Positions 44,116-53,222 of a DNA stretch of 64,000 nt are shown in pieces (position 1 is the stretch's first letter; every line of letters begins with the position of its first letter). The stretch spans positions 1-64,000 of the forward strand of contig LNEE01000031.1 in the NCBI GenBank assembly GCA_001464895.1, written 5' to 3'. The notes under the pieces are model-generated. The model worked only from the letters and a program-made list of their open reading frames with translations, ran no database searches and was not told the DNA's origin. The stretch comes from Betaproteobacteria bacterium Ga0077532. GTDB lineage: Bacteria > Pseudomonadota > Gammaproteobacteria > Burkholderiales > Ga0077523. Made by a program: the position numbers and the translations under genes.

Positions 44116-45000
44116 TCAGCGGCGGACGCCCTGGAGGCAGATCCAGCCGTCCTCGCGTGCCGGCGCGTCGAAGTCGATCGCCGGGGAGTAGGCTTCCATG
44201 ACAGCGTCCGCCTGCCCTTCGAGAATGCCGGAGAGAACGATGTGTCCGCCGGGTTTCACGAGGGCGATCAGCAGGGGGGCCAGCACGCGCAGCGGGTTCG
44301 CGAGGATGTTCGCGACCACGATGTCGGCAGGCGGCAGGGTCACTGGCCGCGCGTCGTGGAACTCGGCGGTCACGCCATTGGCAAGCGCATTGTCCCGGCT
44401 GGCCGTCACCGCCTGCGGATCGATGTCGATGCCGACGACCCGACCCGCGCCGAGCAGCGCCGCCGCCACGGCGAGGATGCCGGATCCGCATCCGTAGTCG
44501 ATGACGGTCGCGCCGGCGGTCAGGTGGCGGTCGAGCCATCCCAGGCACAGGCGCGTCGTCGGATGACTGCCCGTCCCGAAGGCGAGACCCGGGTCCAGGC
44601 GCAGGACGATCGCGCCAGGCTCGGGCGGTTCGCACCAGGTGGGCACGATCCAGAGCCGGTCCGAAATACGGATCGGAGCGAACTGACTCTGGGTGAGTCG
44701 CACCCAGTCCTCGTCGTCCACGGACTCCAGGGTCATCGCGGGCGCTGTGAGGCCCACGGACTCGCACGCCTGTCGCGCCAGCATCTCCGCCGGTGCGTCA
44801 TCCGCAAAGAGCGCTGCGAGTCGCGTCTCGGGCCATGGCGTGGCCGCGGAGCCGGGCTCACCGAAGATCGGCTGCTCGTCAGCGGTCCCTGCGGCTGCGT
44901 CGGCGGCATCCACCGAGAGGGCGCCGGTGTCCATCAAGGCGTCGGAGACCCGTTCGGCGTCGGCCGCACTCACGACGAACAGGACGCGCAGCCAGCTCAT
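44116..45000 (-). CDS. prmA: Ribosomal protein L11 methyltransferase
   Basis: This 294-residue protein is PrmA, which trimethylates ribosomal protein L11 with S-adenosylmethionine. It has the N-terminal substrate-recognition domain (~1-65) and a class I methyltransferase domain with LAFGTGSHPTTRLCL, VIDYGCGSGILAVAA (SAM loop), GIDIDPQAV and VVANILANPL (catalytic-type motif IV). The ATG at 45000 opens the conserved MSWLRV start. It follows accC by ten bases. Confidence 0.94.
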   Translation of the reverse strand: MSWLRVLFVVSAADAERVSDALMDTGALSVDAADAAAGTADEQPIFGEPGSAATPWPETRLAALFADDAPAEMLARQACESVGLTAPAMTLESVDDEDWVRLTQSQFAPIRISDRLWIVPTWCEPPEPGAIVLRLDPGLAFGTGSHPTTRLCLGWLDRHLTAGATVIDYGCGSGILAVAAALLGAGRVVGIDIDPQAVTASRDNALANGVTAEFHDARPVTLPPADIVVANILANPLRVLAPLLIALVKPGGHIVLSGILEGQADAVMEAYSPAIDFDAPAREDGWICLQGVRR

Positions 45001-45010
45001 GACATGCCGC

Positions 45011-46366
45011 TCACTCGCCCCGACTGGCCTGGGCGAGCTTCTGCTCCAGGTAGTGGATGCTGGTGCCACCGCGCACGAACTCGCCGTCCAGCATGATCTC
45101 CTGGTGCAGCGGGAGATTCGTCAGGATGCCTTGCACCACCATCTCGGACAGTGCTATCCGCATGCGCGCGATGGCCTGCTCGCGCGTGTCACCGTAGGCA
45201 ATCAGCTTGCCGATCAGGGAGTCGTAGTAGGGCGGGACGACGTAATTCGCGAAGGCATGCGAGTCGACCCGGATCCCTGGCCCGCCAGGCACGTGCCACG
45301 ACGTGATGCGTCCTGGAGACGGCGTGAATTTGTAGGGGTGTTCCGCATTGATCCGGCACTCGATGGCGTGGCCGTGGAACTGGATGTCCCGCTGCTTGAA
45401 AGGCAGCTTCTCGCCGGCGGCGATCCGCAGTTGCGACTGGACGATGTCGATGCCGGTGATCATCTCGGTCACCGGGTGCTCCACCTGCACGCGGGTGTTC
45501 ATCTCGATGAAGAAGAACTCGCCCTTTTCGTACAGGAACTCGAAGGTGCCAGCGCCGCGATAGGCGATCTTGCGGCAGGCCTCGGCGCAGCGATCGCCGA
45601 TCTTCGCCACTTCGCGCGCAGTGAGTCCTGGCGCAGGCGCCTCCTCGACGACTTTCTGGTGTCGGCGCTGCATCGAGCAGTCGCGAGTGCCGAGGGACAC
45701 TGCGTTGCGGTACTCGTCCGCCAGCACCTGGACTTCGATGTGGCGCGGGTTCTCGAGGAACTTCTCGATGTAGACGGTCGGATTGCCGAACGCCGCACCG
45801 GCTTCCGCGCGGGTGGTGTTGACCGCATTGAGGAGGGCTGCCTCCGTATACACCACGCGCATCCCACGTCCACCGCCCCCTCCGGAGGCCTTGATGATCA
45901 CCGGGTAGCCGATCGACCTCGCGATGCGGATGATCTCCTGGGGGTCGTCGGGCAGGGCGCCGTCGACGCCTGGCACGACCGGCACACCGGCCTTCAGCAT
46001 CGCGTTCTTCGCGCTCACCTTGTCGCCCATCAGCCGGATCGTTTCCGGCCGTGGCCCGATGAACACGAAGCCGCTCTTCTCGACGCGCTCGGCGAAATCC
46101 GCGTTCTCGGAGAGGAATCCGTAGCCGGGGTGGATAGCCTCGGCGTCCGTGACCTCGGCCGCGCTGATGATCGCGGGGACGTTCAGGTAACTGGCGGAGG
46201 ATGGGGCGGGGCCGATGCAGACCGATTCATCGGCGAGCCTGACGTACTTCGCATCGGCGTCGGCCTCGGAATGGACGGCCACGGTTTTCACGCCCAACTC
46301 GCGGCAGGCGCGCTGGATCCGAAGGGCGATCTCGCCCCGGTTGGCGATGAGAATCTTCTCGAACAT
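45011..46366 (-). CDS. accC: Acetyl-CoA carboxylase, biotin carboxylase subunit
   Basis: This 451-residue enzyme carboxylates biotin on AccB using ATP and bicarbonate, the first step of fatty acid synthesis. Motifs: [17 protein letters not shown] at the N-terminus, ATP-grasp glycine loop [33 protein letters not shown] and [16 protein letters not shown] with catalytic Glu and Arg residues. Length is normal. The ATG at 46366 opens the conserved start; it lies 110 bases after accB, with which it should be co-transcribed. Confidence 0.96.
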   Translation of the reverse strand: MFEKILIANRGEIALRIQRACRELGVKTVAVHSEADADAKYVRLADESVCIGPAPSSASYLNVPAIISAAEVTDAEAIHPGYGFLSENADFAERVEKSGFVFIGPRPETIRLMGDKVSAKNAMLKAGVPVVPGVDGALPDDPQEIIRIARSIGYPVIIKASGGGGGRGMRVVYTEAALLNAVNTTRAEAGAAFGNPTVYIEKFLENPRHIEVQVLADEYRNAVSLGTRDCSMQRRHQKVVEEAPAPGLTAREVAKIGDRCAEACRKIAYRGAGTFEFLYEKGEFFFIEMNTRVQVEHPVTEMITGIDIVQSQLRIAAGEKLPFKQRDIQFHGHAIECRINAEHPYKFTPSPGRITSWHVPGGPGIRVDSHAFANYVVPPYYDSLIGKLIAYGDTREQAIARMRIALSEMVVQGILTNLPLHQEIMLDGEFVRGGTSIHYLEQKLAQASRGE

Positions 46367-46476
46367 GGGTCGGGGTTCCGCGCTTGTGGGACGGGGCGAC
46401 GGGGCCAGGGGGATGTTCAGCGGTCGGGTCGGGCGGGAGGCGTGTGCCCGGAGGCGGCATCCCGGCGTCCGGCCTC

Positions 46477-46977
46477 TCAGCCGATGATCACCAGGGGCTC
46501 GCCGTACTCGACCGGCTGACCGTTCTCGACGAGCACGGCTTTGACCACGCCGCTCTTGTCGGACTCGATCTCGTTCAACAGCTTCATGGCCTCGATGATG
46601 CACAGCGTGTCGCCTTCGGACACCGTCTGGCCCACCTCGACGAACGGCTTTCCACCCGGGGATGCGGATCGGTAGAACGTACCCACCATCGGGGACTTCA
46701 CTGCGTGACCTTCCGCCTCGGCGGCGGCGGCTTCGGCGGCGGTGATCCGGGCTTCCAGTTCGGCAGGTGTTGCCGCAGAAGCCGCCGGCGCCGGGGCGGC
46801 CAGGGTCATCGGTTGCATCTGGGCCAGGTGCTGGGGATGCATCTGGGCCATCTGCACGGTCTGGGCGAGCGGCGCGCGGGAAATGCGCACCTTTTCCTCG
46901 CCTTCCGTGATCTCGAGTTCGGAGATGCCGGATTTCTCGACCAGGTCGATCAGGGCCTTCACCTTGCGAAGATCCAT
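46477..46977 (-). CDS. accB: Acetyl-CoA carboxylase, biotin carboxyl carrier protein
   Basis: This 166-residue protein has the AccB pattern: an N-terminal oligomerisation part ([20 protein letters not shown]), an Ala/Pro/Met/Gln-rich linker (~40-90) and the biotinyl domain with [14 protein letters not shown], whose Lys is biotinylated, and [10 protein letters not shown] at the domain start. GAGGAG sits six bases before the ATG. It is flanked by aroQ and accC as in most betaproteobacteria. Confidence 0.96.
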   Translation of the reverse strand: MDLRKVKALIDLVEKSGISELEITEGEEKVRISRAPLAQTVQMAQMHPQHLAQMQPMTLAAPAPAASAATPAELEARITAAEAAAAEAEGHAVKSPMVGTFYRSASPGGKPFVEVGQTVSEGDTLCIIEAMKLLNEIESDKSGVVKAVLVENGQPVEYGEPLVIIG

Positions 46978-46993
46978 GGGAAGCTCCTCGAAT

Positions 46994-47431
46994 TCAGGGG
47001 CGCCCGAGTGCGTACTCGAGTGCCAGTTCGTAGCCGCGCGGCCCGAGGCCGCAGATCATGCCCACCGCGAGATCGGTGAAATAAGAGTGATGCCGGAAGG
47101 GTTCCCGGGCGAAGACGTTGCTGATGTGCACTTCCATGAAGGGTACGCGCACGGCAGCAAGAGCATCCCGGATGGCAACGCTGGTGTGGGTGAAGGCCGC
47201 CGGGTTGATGATCACGAAATCGACAGGCGCATCCATCAATTGCTGAATCCGCCCCACCAACTCAGCCTCGCTGTTGCTCTGGAACGTTTCCACCACGGAG
47301 CCCGCCTGCCGTCCGTGTTCGACCAGGCCGCGATTGATTTCGTCCAAGGTCGTCGAGCCGTACTTCTCCGGCTCTCGCCGCCCGAGGAGGTTCAGGTTGG
47401 GGCCGTGCAGGACCAGAACCTTTCGCGCCAT
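46994..47431 (-). CDS. aroQ: 3-dehydroquinate dehydratase, type II
   Basis: This 145-residue enzyme catalyses the third shikimate step. Its start is [25 protein letters not shown], containing the catalytic Arg and Tyr loop, with [31 protein letters not shown] and [17 protein letters not shown] (catalytic His) following. A GTGGAG element lies nine bases before the ATG at 47431; a start five codons upstream is less likely. It opens the aroQ-accB-accC-prmA run, preceded by a 275-bp gap that should hold the promoter. Confidence 0.95.
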   Translation of the reverse strand: MARKVLVLHGPNLNLLGRREPEKYGSTTLDEINRGLVEHGRQAGSVVETFQSNSEAELVGRIQQLMDAPVDFVIINPAAFTHTSVAIRDALAAVRVPFMEVHISNVFAREPFRHHSYFTDLAVGMICGLGPRGYELALEYALGRP

Positions 47432-47644
47432 CGCTGCGATCTCCACAGTGCCCGTGCCCGATCTCGGCTTGGCAATATCGGCGGAGTTTGCCGCAGTTTT
47501 TCCGCGGTTGTCCAGAAGATCCCGCGAATTGGCTGATTTGTGAGGTTCTTTGCCGCCAGATTCCCGGCGGGTTCGGATCGATCAGCGGTCCATCGCTCTC
47601 GATGGGAAGGCTCGACTGATAATCGTCCCAAATTGACTCTGCGA

Positions 47645-47685
47645 TCGTCGGGGTTGGCGACAGTTGGCGGATTTTCGTCGGGGTT
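47645..47685. repeat. Direct repeat of TCGTCGGGGTT, 30 bp apart
   Basis: The same 11 bases occur at 47645-47655 and 47675-47685, in the gap upstream of aroQ (minus strand) and just past the end of tlpA. The spacing is close to three helical turns. They could be two regulator-binding sites for the aroQ-acc promoter, but they may be chance in GC-rich DNA. Confidence 0.3.
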
Positions 47686-47706
47686 CTGCCCACTGCTGGC
47701 ACCGCT

Positions 47707-48252
47707 TCAACTGGCGGCCGCCTTCAGGAGAGCCTCGACGATCGGTGCGAGGCGCGCCTCGTTTGTGCCACCCAATTCGGTGCGGACCACCTGTCCCGTC
47801 CGGTCGATGATCACCGTGAAAGGGAGTGCTCCCATCTCGTTGCCGAACGCCCTGGAGACTTCGACGGCGTCGATCTCGCCCACGAGCAACGGGTAGTTGA
47901 TGCCGGCCTCGCGGGCGAATGCCTGCACCTTGTCCATCTCGTCGATGGCGATGCCGATGAATTGCAGCCCCTCACCGCCCAGACGCGTCTGCATCCGGAC
48001 GAACTCGGGGATCTCCTTCCGGCACGGCGCACACCAGGTCGCCCAGAAATTGACGACGAGCACCTTGCCTTTCCAGTCCTCGAGCTTCGCCTTGCGGCCG
48101 TCGGTCGTCGCCAGGGCCGTCGCCATGACGCTGGCCGGCGCCGCCTGCACCGTGGTCGTCACGCGTTCGTCGGACGAACGGAGGAACAGGCCGGCGGCCA
48201 GGGCCGCCATGGCGACGGCTGCGAACAGGAACCCCTGTTTCGCTTTCTGCAT
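47707..48252 (-). CDS. TlpA/ResA-like thioredoxin, membrane-anchored
   Basis: This 181-residue protein has an N-terminal membrane anchor or signal (GFLFAAVAMAALAAGLFL) and a periplasmic thioredoxin domain with the active site WATWCAPCRKEIPEF. The cis-Pro region is in MGALPFTVIIDRTG. Such proteins reduce disulfides for cytochrome c maturation or related tasks. A GAGGTGA ribosome binding site precedes the ATG. Its gene follows the orphan DsbD alpha-domain gene, so the two may share a periplasmic thiol pathway. Confidence 0.9.
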   Translation of the reverse strand: MQKAKQGFLFAAVAMAALAAGLFLRSSDERVTTTVQAAPASVMATALATTDGRKAKLEDWKGKVLVVNFWATWCAPCRKEIPEFVRMQTRLGGEGLQFIGIAIDEMDKVQAFAREAGINYPLLVGEIDAVEVSRAFGNEMGALPFTVIIDRTGQVVRTELGGTNEARLAPIVEALLKAAAS

Positions 48253-48298
48253 GAATCACCTCGGGAAATGGAAAGTGTGGATCTTGGCGTTGCGCGGC

Positions 48299-48805
48299 TC
48301 AGGGTTTCCCGTCCAGCGCATCGAGGAGAGATTTGCGCCCTGGGGCACCTGGCACCTTCGCCGCCGCTTCGGGCTGGCCCGGTAGCAACGTCAGGCTGAC
48401 CTGCTGGGGTGGATAGCACACCCCGGCGTCTGCGCACCCCTGGGAGACTGCTGTCACGACGATCGGTTCGTTGGATGCGGGTGTCCGGACGGGTAGCCGG
48501 ACCAAGACTTCACCGCGGTAGATCTCTACCCGCCCGAAGAACTCGTCGTTCTTCATCTTCCCCTTGGGCAAGGTTGGTTCCCCGGCCTTCGCCGCCGGTG
48601 GTTCGACGGAGAACCGGAGCTTGTCCCGATACAGGTAATAGCCATCCGCGATGCGGTACCGCAGGATCGCACGGCCCTGGTCGAGACGTCCGGAGAGCGC
48701 AAAGGCCTGCCCGGCCGGGAGCAGATCGGCAGCCGCTGCCGGCAGGCCGGGCAGGGTCAGCGCGGCGGCGAACAGCAGGAAGACGCCGTACCGCAGACTG
48801 TTCAT
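48299..48805 (-). CDS. DsbD N-terminal (alpha) domain-only protein
   Basis: This 168-residue protein has a signal peptide (LLFAAALTLPGLPAAAADL) and one domain matching the periplasmic alpha domain of DsbD: YRIADGYYLYRDKLRF, a FFGRVEIYRGE strand and the redox pair QGCADAGVCYPPQ. The gene stops after that domain; the eight-helix membrane part and thioredoxin-like gamma domain of normal DsbD (about 570-600 residues) are absent, and the following 46 bp lead straight to tlpA. It overlaps cutA by four bases (ATGA). It may accept electrons from another membrane partner such as CcdA. Confidence 0.85.
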   Translation of the reverse strand: MNSLRYGVFLLFAAALTLPGLPAAAADLLPAGQAFALSGRLDQGRAILRYRIADGYYLYRDKLRFSVEPPAAKAGEPTLPKGKMKNDEFFGRVEIYRGEVLVRLPVRTPASNEPIVVTAVSQGCADAGVCYPPQQVSLTLLPGQPEAAAKVPGAPGRKSLLDALDGKP

Positions 48806-49131
48806 GATTCCCCACCGGTTTCCGCGGCGACCCAATCGAGATAAGCGGGCAGACCGCCCGCCTCGAATGCCAGGATCTCGGGCACCTCGTACGGATGGGC
48901 GTCCCGAAGACTGGATTCCAGCGCGGGATAGTTGCGGCGCGTGGTCTTGAGCAGCATGGGGATCTCCTCGGCCGTTTCCACCTTCCCCTCCCATCGGTAG
49001 ACCGAGTGGCACGGCGAAAGGATATTGGCGCAGGCGGCCAGGCGCGCCCCGACAAGATGTCGCGCCAGGCGGTCCGCGCTTGGTCGATCGGGCAGGTTGG
49101 TGATCACGATGAGGCAGTCTTCCGGGTTCAT
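48802..49131 (-). CDS. cutA: Divalent cation tolerance protein
   Basis: This 109-residue protein is CutA: CLIVITNLPDRPSADRLARHLVG at the start, LAACANILSPCHSVYRWEGKVE in the middle and HPYEVPEILAF near the end, the standard trimeric ferredoxin-like fold. It was named for copper tolerance in E. coli but its real role is unclear. It precedes the reduced dsbD gene as cutA precedes full dsbD in many betaproteobacteria. Confidence 0.94.
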   Translation of the reverse strand: MNPEDCLIVITNLPDRPSADRLARHLVGARLAACANILSPCHSVYRWEGKVETAEEIPMLLKTTRRNYPALESSLRDAHPYEVPEILAFEAGGLPAYLDWVAAETGGES

Positions 49132-49189
49132 GGATGCGAAAGCACGGCGGGGGTTGCTCGGGGGCGGCCTCGACGAGGCCTCGGCGACA

Positions 49190-50068
49190 CTAGCGCCCCC
49201 CGCCGGACGAATGGGCGAGCGCGTCAGCGACAGTCGCGTGACGCAGCCGGACCCGGAGCTCGCGCTTCAGTCGATCGTTCACCAGCCGCCGGGATTCCCG
49301 CATGAAGGAGAGCAGGTTCTCCGGCAGGGCGGCGACGGCTTCCGGCCAGTGGAGCCGGGGTGGGCGTGGCAGCCCGTGGTGGTCGGCCACCAGGTCGAAG
49401 TACTCGCCCATGCGCATGTCGCTGTCGTCCGAGGCGTTGTAGGTGCGGCCCGACCGGCCCCGCAGCAGTGCGGCGACCACAATCCGCGCGAGGTCGTCGG
49501 CGTGGATGTGATTGGTGTACGGGTCCGCATCGGTGGCGAGAGTGGGTGTTCCTTTCCGGAGGCGATCGAGGGGCAGTCGGTCGTCGGCGTAGATGCCCGG
49601 AACGCGGAGAATCGACACGCAGACGCCTGAAGCGCGTCCCCACTCCCGGAGCCGCGCTTCGGCGTCGGCCCGGCGCACGGCGCGGGCGGATTCCGGGTTG
49701 AGCGGCCGGGTCTCGGGCACGAGATCGCCGGCACAGTCGCCGTACACCCCGCTCGTGCTCATGTACACAAGTCGCTGTGGTACGCTCGGCCCACGTCCGA
49801 GGACCCGCACGAGCGCTGCTGTGCGTGTGTCCCGCTGGCCCGAATTGGGTGGTGGTGCCATGTGCACGACCTCATGGGCGAGGCCCGACAGCCGTCCCAG
49901 CGACTCCGGATCGTCGAGGTCTCCGGGAATGGGCACGAAGCCGCGGTTGCGCAGCAGATCCAGGCGCGAGGCGGAATGGGTGAGGGCGTAGATCCTGTAA
50001 CGCCCGGCCAGGGCCGGCACCATGCGCAGGGCCACATCCCCGCAGCCAACGATCAGAAGTCTTCTCAT
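49190..50068 (-). CDS. NAD(P)-dependent epimerase/dehydratase-like protein
   Basis: This 292-residue protein has a Rossmann start (RRLLIVGCGDVALRMVPAL) with a shortened glycine motif, VVHMAPPPN, and YMSTSGVYGDCAGDLVPE, the Ser and Tyr of extended SDRs; the Lys four residues after the Tyr is missing, as in the atypical SDR (YeeZ-like) group. Members bind NAD(P) but their reactions are largely unknown. It diverges from the ferredoxin reductase gene 70 bp away. Confidence 0.87.
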   Translation of the reverse strand: MRRLLIVGCGDVALRMVPALAGRYRIYALTHSASRLDLLRNRGFVPIPGDLDDPESLGRLSGLAHEVVHMAPPPNSGQRDTRTAALVRVLGRGPSVPQRLVYMSTSGVYGDCAGDLVPETRPLNPESARAVRRADAEARLREWGRASGVCVSILRVPGIYADDRLPLDRLRKGTPTLATDADPYTNHIHADDLARIVVAALLRGRSGRTYNASDDSDMRMGEYFDLVADHHGLPRPPRLHWPEAVAALPENLLSFMRESRRLVNDRLKRELRVRLRHATVADALAHSSGGGR

Positions 50069-50138
50069 ACGTCCCGAATTCTAATGGAGGGTGTCGTTGC
50101 CCCGACGAAGGGCCGATGCCCCGGTACCCACGCGAGCC

Positions 50139-51170
50139 ATGTTCAAAGTCACGATCCAGAAATCCGGCCACACCTTCGACGTACCCGACGGCGATACCGT
50201 TCTCGCAGCATCGCTCGCCGCCGGCCTCACGCTGCCGTACGGCTGCCGGAACGGTGCCTGCGGGGCCTGCAAGGGCAAGATCGTGGAAGGCACCGTCGAC
50301 TACGGTGCTCACCAGCCTTATACGCTCACCGAGAGCGAGAAGCAGTCGGGGCATGCGCTTTTCTGCTGTGCGAAGCCCCTGTCCGATCTCGTGATCGACG
50401 CCCGCGAGATCGGTGGTGTCGGCGAGATCCAGGTGAAGAAGCTGCCCGCCCGCGTGCAGTCCATCACGCGGCCAGCCTCGGACGTCGCCGTGATCGAGCT
50501 GAAGCTGCCGGCGAACGAGCGACTCCAGTTCCTCGCCGGGCAGTACGTCGAGATCATCATGCGCGATGGCAAGCGCCGCGCCTACTCGATGGCGAATCCG
50601 CCCCACGTCGACGCCATCGTCGAACTGCACGTACGCAACATGAAGGGCGGCGCCTTCACCGAGTACGTGTTCAATGCCATGAAGGAAAAAGACATCCTGC
50701 GTTTCGAAGGGCCTCTCGGCACCTTCTTCCTGCGCGAGGATTCCGACAAGCCCATGGTGCTCGTGGCGAGCGGCACCGGATTCGCGCCGATCAAGGCGAT
50801 CATCGAGCATGCCTTCCACGTCGGTATCGAACGCCCGATGGTCCTGTACTGGGGTGGCCGCCGACCGGCGGATCTCTACCTCGCGTCCCTCGCGGAGGGC
50901 TGGCAGCGCGAGCATCCCAACTTCCGCTACGTACCGGTGATCTCGGACGCCGAGCCCGATGACGCCTGGACCGGTCGGACCGGATTCGTGCACAGAGCGG
51001 TCATGGAGGACTTCCCCGATCTCTCCGGGCATCAGGTCTATGCCTGCGGGGCGCCCGTGGTGGTCGAGGCCGCCCACCGTGACTTCACGACCCAGTGCGG
51101 ACTGCCCGACGACGAGTTCTACTCGGATGCCTTCACGCCGTCCGTGGACCCCGCCAAGACGCCCGCCTGA
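50139..51170 (+). CDS. 2Fe-2S / FAD / NAD oxidoreductase, CDP-6-deoxy-glucoseen reductase-like
   Basis: This 343-residue protein has a plant-type ferredoxin domain (~1-90) with the cluster cysteines in YGCRNGACGACKGK and FCCAKP, an FAD domain with RAYSMANPP, and an NAD domain with LVASGTGFAPIKAIIEHA and CGAPVVVEAAHRDF. Such single-chain reductases pass electrons from NAD(P)H to an oxygenase or dehydrase; betaproteobacterial copies are annotated AscD-like, but a real role in deoxysugar synthesis is not implied here. The ATG at 50139 opens the ferredoxin fold. Confidence 0.9.
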   Translation: MFKVTIQKSGHTFDVPDGDTVLAASLAAGLTLPYGCRNGACGACKGKIVEGTVDYGAHQPYTLTESEKQSGHALFCCAKPLSDLVIDAREIGGVGEIQVKKLPARVQSITRPASDVAVIELKLPANERLQFLAGQYVEIIMRDGKRRAYSMANPPHVDAIVELHVRNMKGGAFTEYVFNAMKEKDILRFEGPLGTFFLREDSDKPMVLVASGTGFAPIKAIIEHAFHVGIERPMVLYWGGRRPADLYLASLAEGWQREHPNFRYVPVISDAEPDDAWTGRTGFVHRAVMEDFPDLSGHQVYACGAPVVVEAAHRDFTTQCGLPDDEFYSDAFTPSVDPAKTPA

Positions 51171-51371
51171 CCGCAGGTGTTTCCGAGGCGTGATCTCGAC
51201 GATGTTGGCATAGCGGGAGGACTGTACGTACCATCGTGCCGGACAGCCTGCCCGGACGATCGCGTGAACGAGCCGCACGAGCCACACCACCCCGCCGGTA
51301 GTCTCCCATCCGGCCGGTCGCCTGCCGGGCTCCCGGTTCTTCGATTCGAATCCTCTGTCCGCCGTACCCGG

Positions 51372-52235
51372 ATGCTCCTGCTGTCCGCATTCCTGACTGG
51401 AACGGTGGTGGCGCCAGCCGTGCAGGCCCAGGATCTCGGTCTGCGCTTCGAGGCCGGCTACACCCACGACGACAACGTCACCCGCGGGCGCAGGGGTAGC
51501 AGCGATGTCCTTTCCGACAGCGTCTACTCGGCCAACGTCACCAAGACGTTCGTCCGGCCCCTCGGCAACAAATTCCGCCTGACCGCAGGGCTCCAGGGCG
51601 GCGGTGAGAAGTTCGTCCGTTTCGACGGGCTGACGCGGCTCACGTACGGCGGCAGCCTCGGGCTGCAGTACCGGCCCTCGGGCGATTTCCGAGCGCCCAC
51701 CGTCACGTTGTTCGCCCGCTGGCTTGCCGATCGTTACGAGTCCAATCTGCGCGACGGCTATCGTTACGCGCTGGGCTTCACGGTTCGCCAGCCGGTCACC
51801 GACCGCATCGAGTTGTCGGGCACGGCGCAGTACAACCGTCGCGACGGCCGCAGTACCGTCTTCGACGGTTCCGATTGGTCGCTACGACTCAATGCCGACT
51901 ACTCGCTCTTCGGCCGGCACACGCTCTACGCCGGGGGCGAGTACCGCCGCGGTGACGCCGTCTCGGTCAGCGTGCCGTGGCTTCCGATGCTCGACATCTC
52001 GAAGTCCCGGGTGCAGGACGACGTCTTCACCGAGCAGTCGCGTATCGCCTACCGCTTCGAAGCGGACACCGTCATCGCCACCCTCGGCTACAACTGGCCG
52101 CTCGGTAATCGTCACTCGCTGGACTTCGCGTGGCGCTGGATCCAGACCACGCCAACGAGCCAGTCGTCCCTCTACTCCGGCACGATCGAGTATCGAGTGA
52201 ATCAACTCTCGGCCGCGTATCTGCTGCGTTTCTAG
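51372..52235 (+). CDS. Outer-membrane beta-barrel protein
   Basis: From the ATG at 51372 this is a 287-residue protein with a signal peptide (MLLLSAFLTGTVVAPAVQA|QD) and a mature part made of repeated amphipathic strands with aromatic girdles (for example LGLRFEAGYTHDDNVTRG and HTLYAGGEYRRGDAVSV), ending SAAYLLRF with the C-terminal Phe of BAM-assembled barrels. About a dozen strands are likely. No substrate or family name is evident. Earlier in-frame starts exist but would bury the signal peptide. It converges with the FecR-domain gene. Confidence 0.82.
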   Translation: MLLLSAFLTGTVVAPAVQAQDLGLRFEAGYTHDDNVTRGRRGSSDVLSDSVYSANVTKTFVRPLGNKFRLTAGLQGGGEKFVRFDGLTRLTYGGSLGLQYRPSGDFRAPTVTLFARWLADRYESNLRDGYRYALGFTVRQPVTDRIELSGTAQYNRRDGRSTVFDGSDWSLRLNADYSLFGRHTLYAGGEYRRGDAVSVSVPWLPMLDISKSRVQDDVFTEQSRIAYRFEADTVIATLGYNWPLGNRHSLDFAWRWIQTTPTSQSSLYSGTIEYRVNQLSAAYLLRF

Positions 52236-52343
52236 GGGCGTCACCATGCAGTTTCGTCCCGCATCACCGACCCGTCAGCCGTTGTGCGGCCGACCATCGA
52301 GATCGATCAGCCGATGCGGTAGACAGGCGGGTGAACGGCGCGC

Positions 52344-53081
52344 TCAGTAGTCGCGCCGCGGTGCGTCGTAGTCCTGACCGGGGAAGACGAACGGCGGCGT
52401 GCGGCCGACCAGCGTCTCGATGAGCATCAGTTCCTGGTCGGTGTGGTTCTTGAAGGGCGCGCGACGGATGTTCTTTCCGGTGGCCTTCGGGTCGGCAAGG
52501 ATGTACAGGGGCTTGTCGTGATGCGTGGCCACCACGGTTTCCGTGCTCGAGGGGTCCTTCGCGGAGGCGATGTCGGCGACGCCGTAGCAGGTGCAGAAGT
52601 AGGTCTCCTCGGGGTCGGCCTCCATGTACACGCCGGTACCGCGGATCCCGATGGTGGCCGTGGTCGATTCGATCCGCAGGACGCTGGGTGACTTGCCCAT
52701 CACGGCGAGCAGTCGGCCGGTCAGCAGACGCAACGCACCGGCGATCACGGAGCCCCCCTCCTGCCGACCCTGCAGCTGCAGCCGGCTGCTGTCGCGCACG
52801 ATGTACGAGTTCACGCCCGATACGAACACGATCTCGCTGCCCTTCCCCGTCACGATCGTGTCGTTCGGGCCGATCTGCGTCTTCATCGTCGCGGGCTTGT
52901 CGTTCACCGTCACCGTGCCGGAGAGCCGGTAAATCGACTGCCCGGGTGGCAGCTTCGAGGGGGGCGTTCCGAAGATGTCCGCGAGGGCGTCCGCGGCCCA
53001 TCCACCGCCGAAGGCACCGGCGGCGAGTGCCTGGACGAGGAGTCGGCGGCGGGGATCGGCGGCATCGTTGAAGCGGCTCAT
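52344..53081 (-). CDS. FecR domain protein with export signal
   Basis: This 245-residue protein begins with a Tat-like leader (DPRRRLLVQALAAGAFGGG) and holds a FecR domain (~55-165): LSGTVTVNDKPATM, IVTGKGSEIVFVSG and LRIESTTATIGIRGTGVYME, the last being the strand repeat most diagnostic of the family. A cysteine pair (FCTCYG) follows. Secreted FecR-domain proteins of this type are not sigma regulators with an anti-sigma helix; they may scaffold periplasmic or surface structures. It faces the barrel gene with a 108-bp gap. Confidence 0.85.
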   Translation of the reverse strand: MSRFNDAADPRRRLLVQALAAGAFGGGWAADALADIFGTPPSKLPPGQSIYRLSGTVTVNDKPATMKTQIGPNDTIVTGKGSEIVFVSGVNSYIVRDSSRLQLQGRQEGGSVIAGALRLLTGRLLAVMGKSPSVLRIESTTATIGIRGTGVYMEADPEETYFCTCYGVADIASAKDPSSTETVVATHHDKPLYILADPKATGKNIRRAPFKNHTDQELMLIETLVGRTPPFVFPGQDYDAPRRDY

Positions 53082-53222
53082 GCGGTCACCTCGACAGGGA
53101 GTGCGGTGGCATTCGATGGCGCGCGGAGAGACGCGGGCCGCCGTGCGGGAACGCGGCGGTCTCTAGCATGGGCCATGCCGAGCGCATTGCCACGGCTCGC
53201 CGACGGTCCGCGCCTGCCATGA

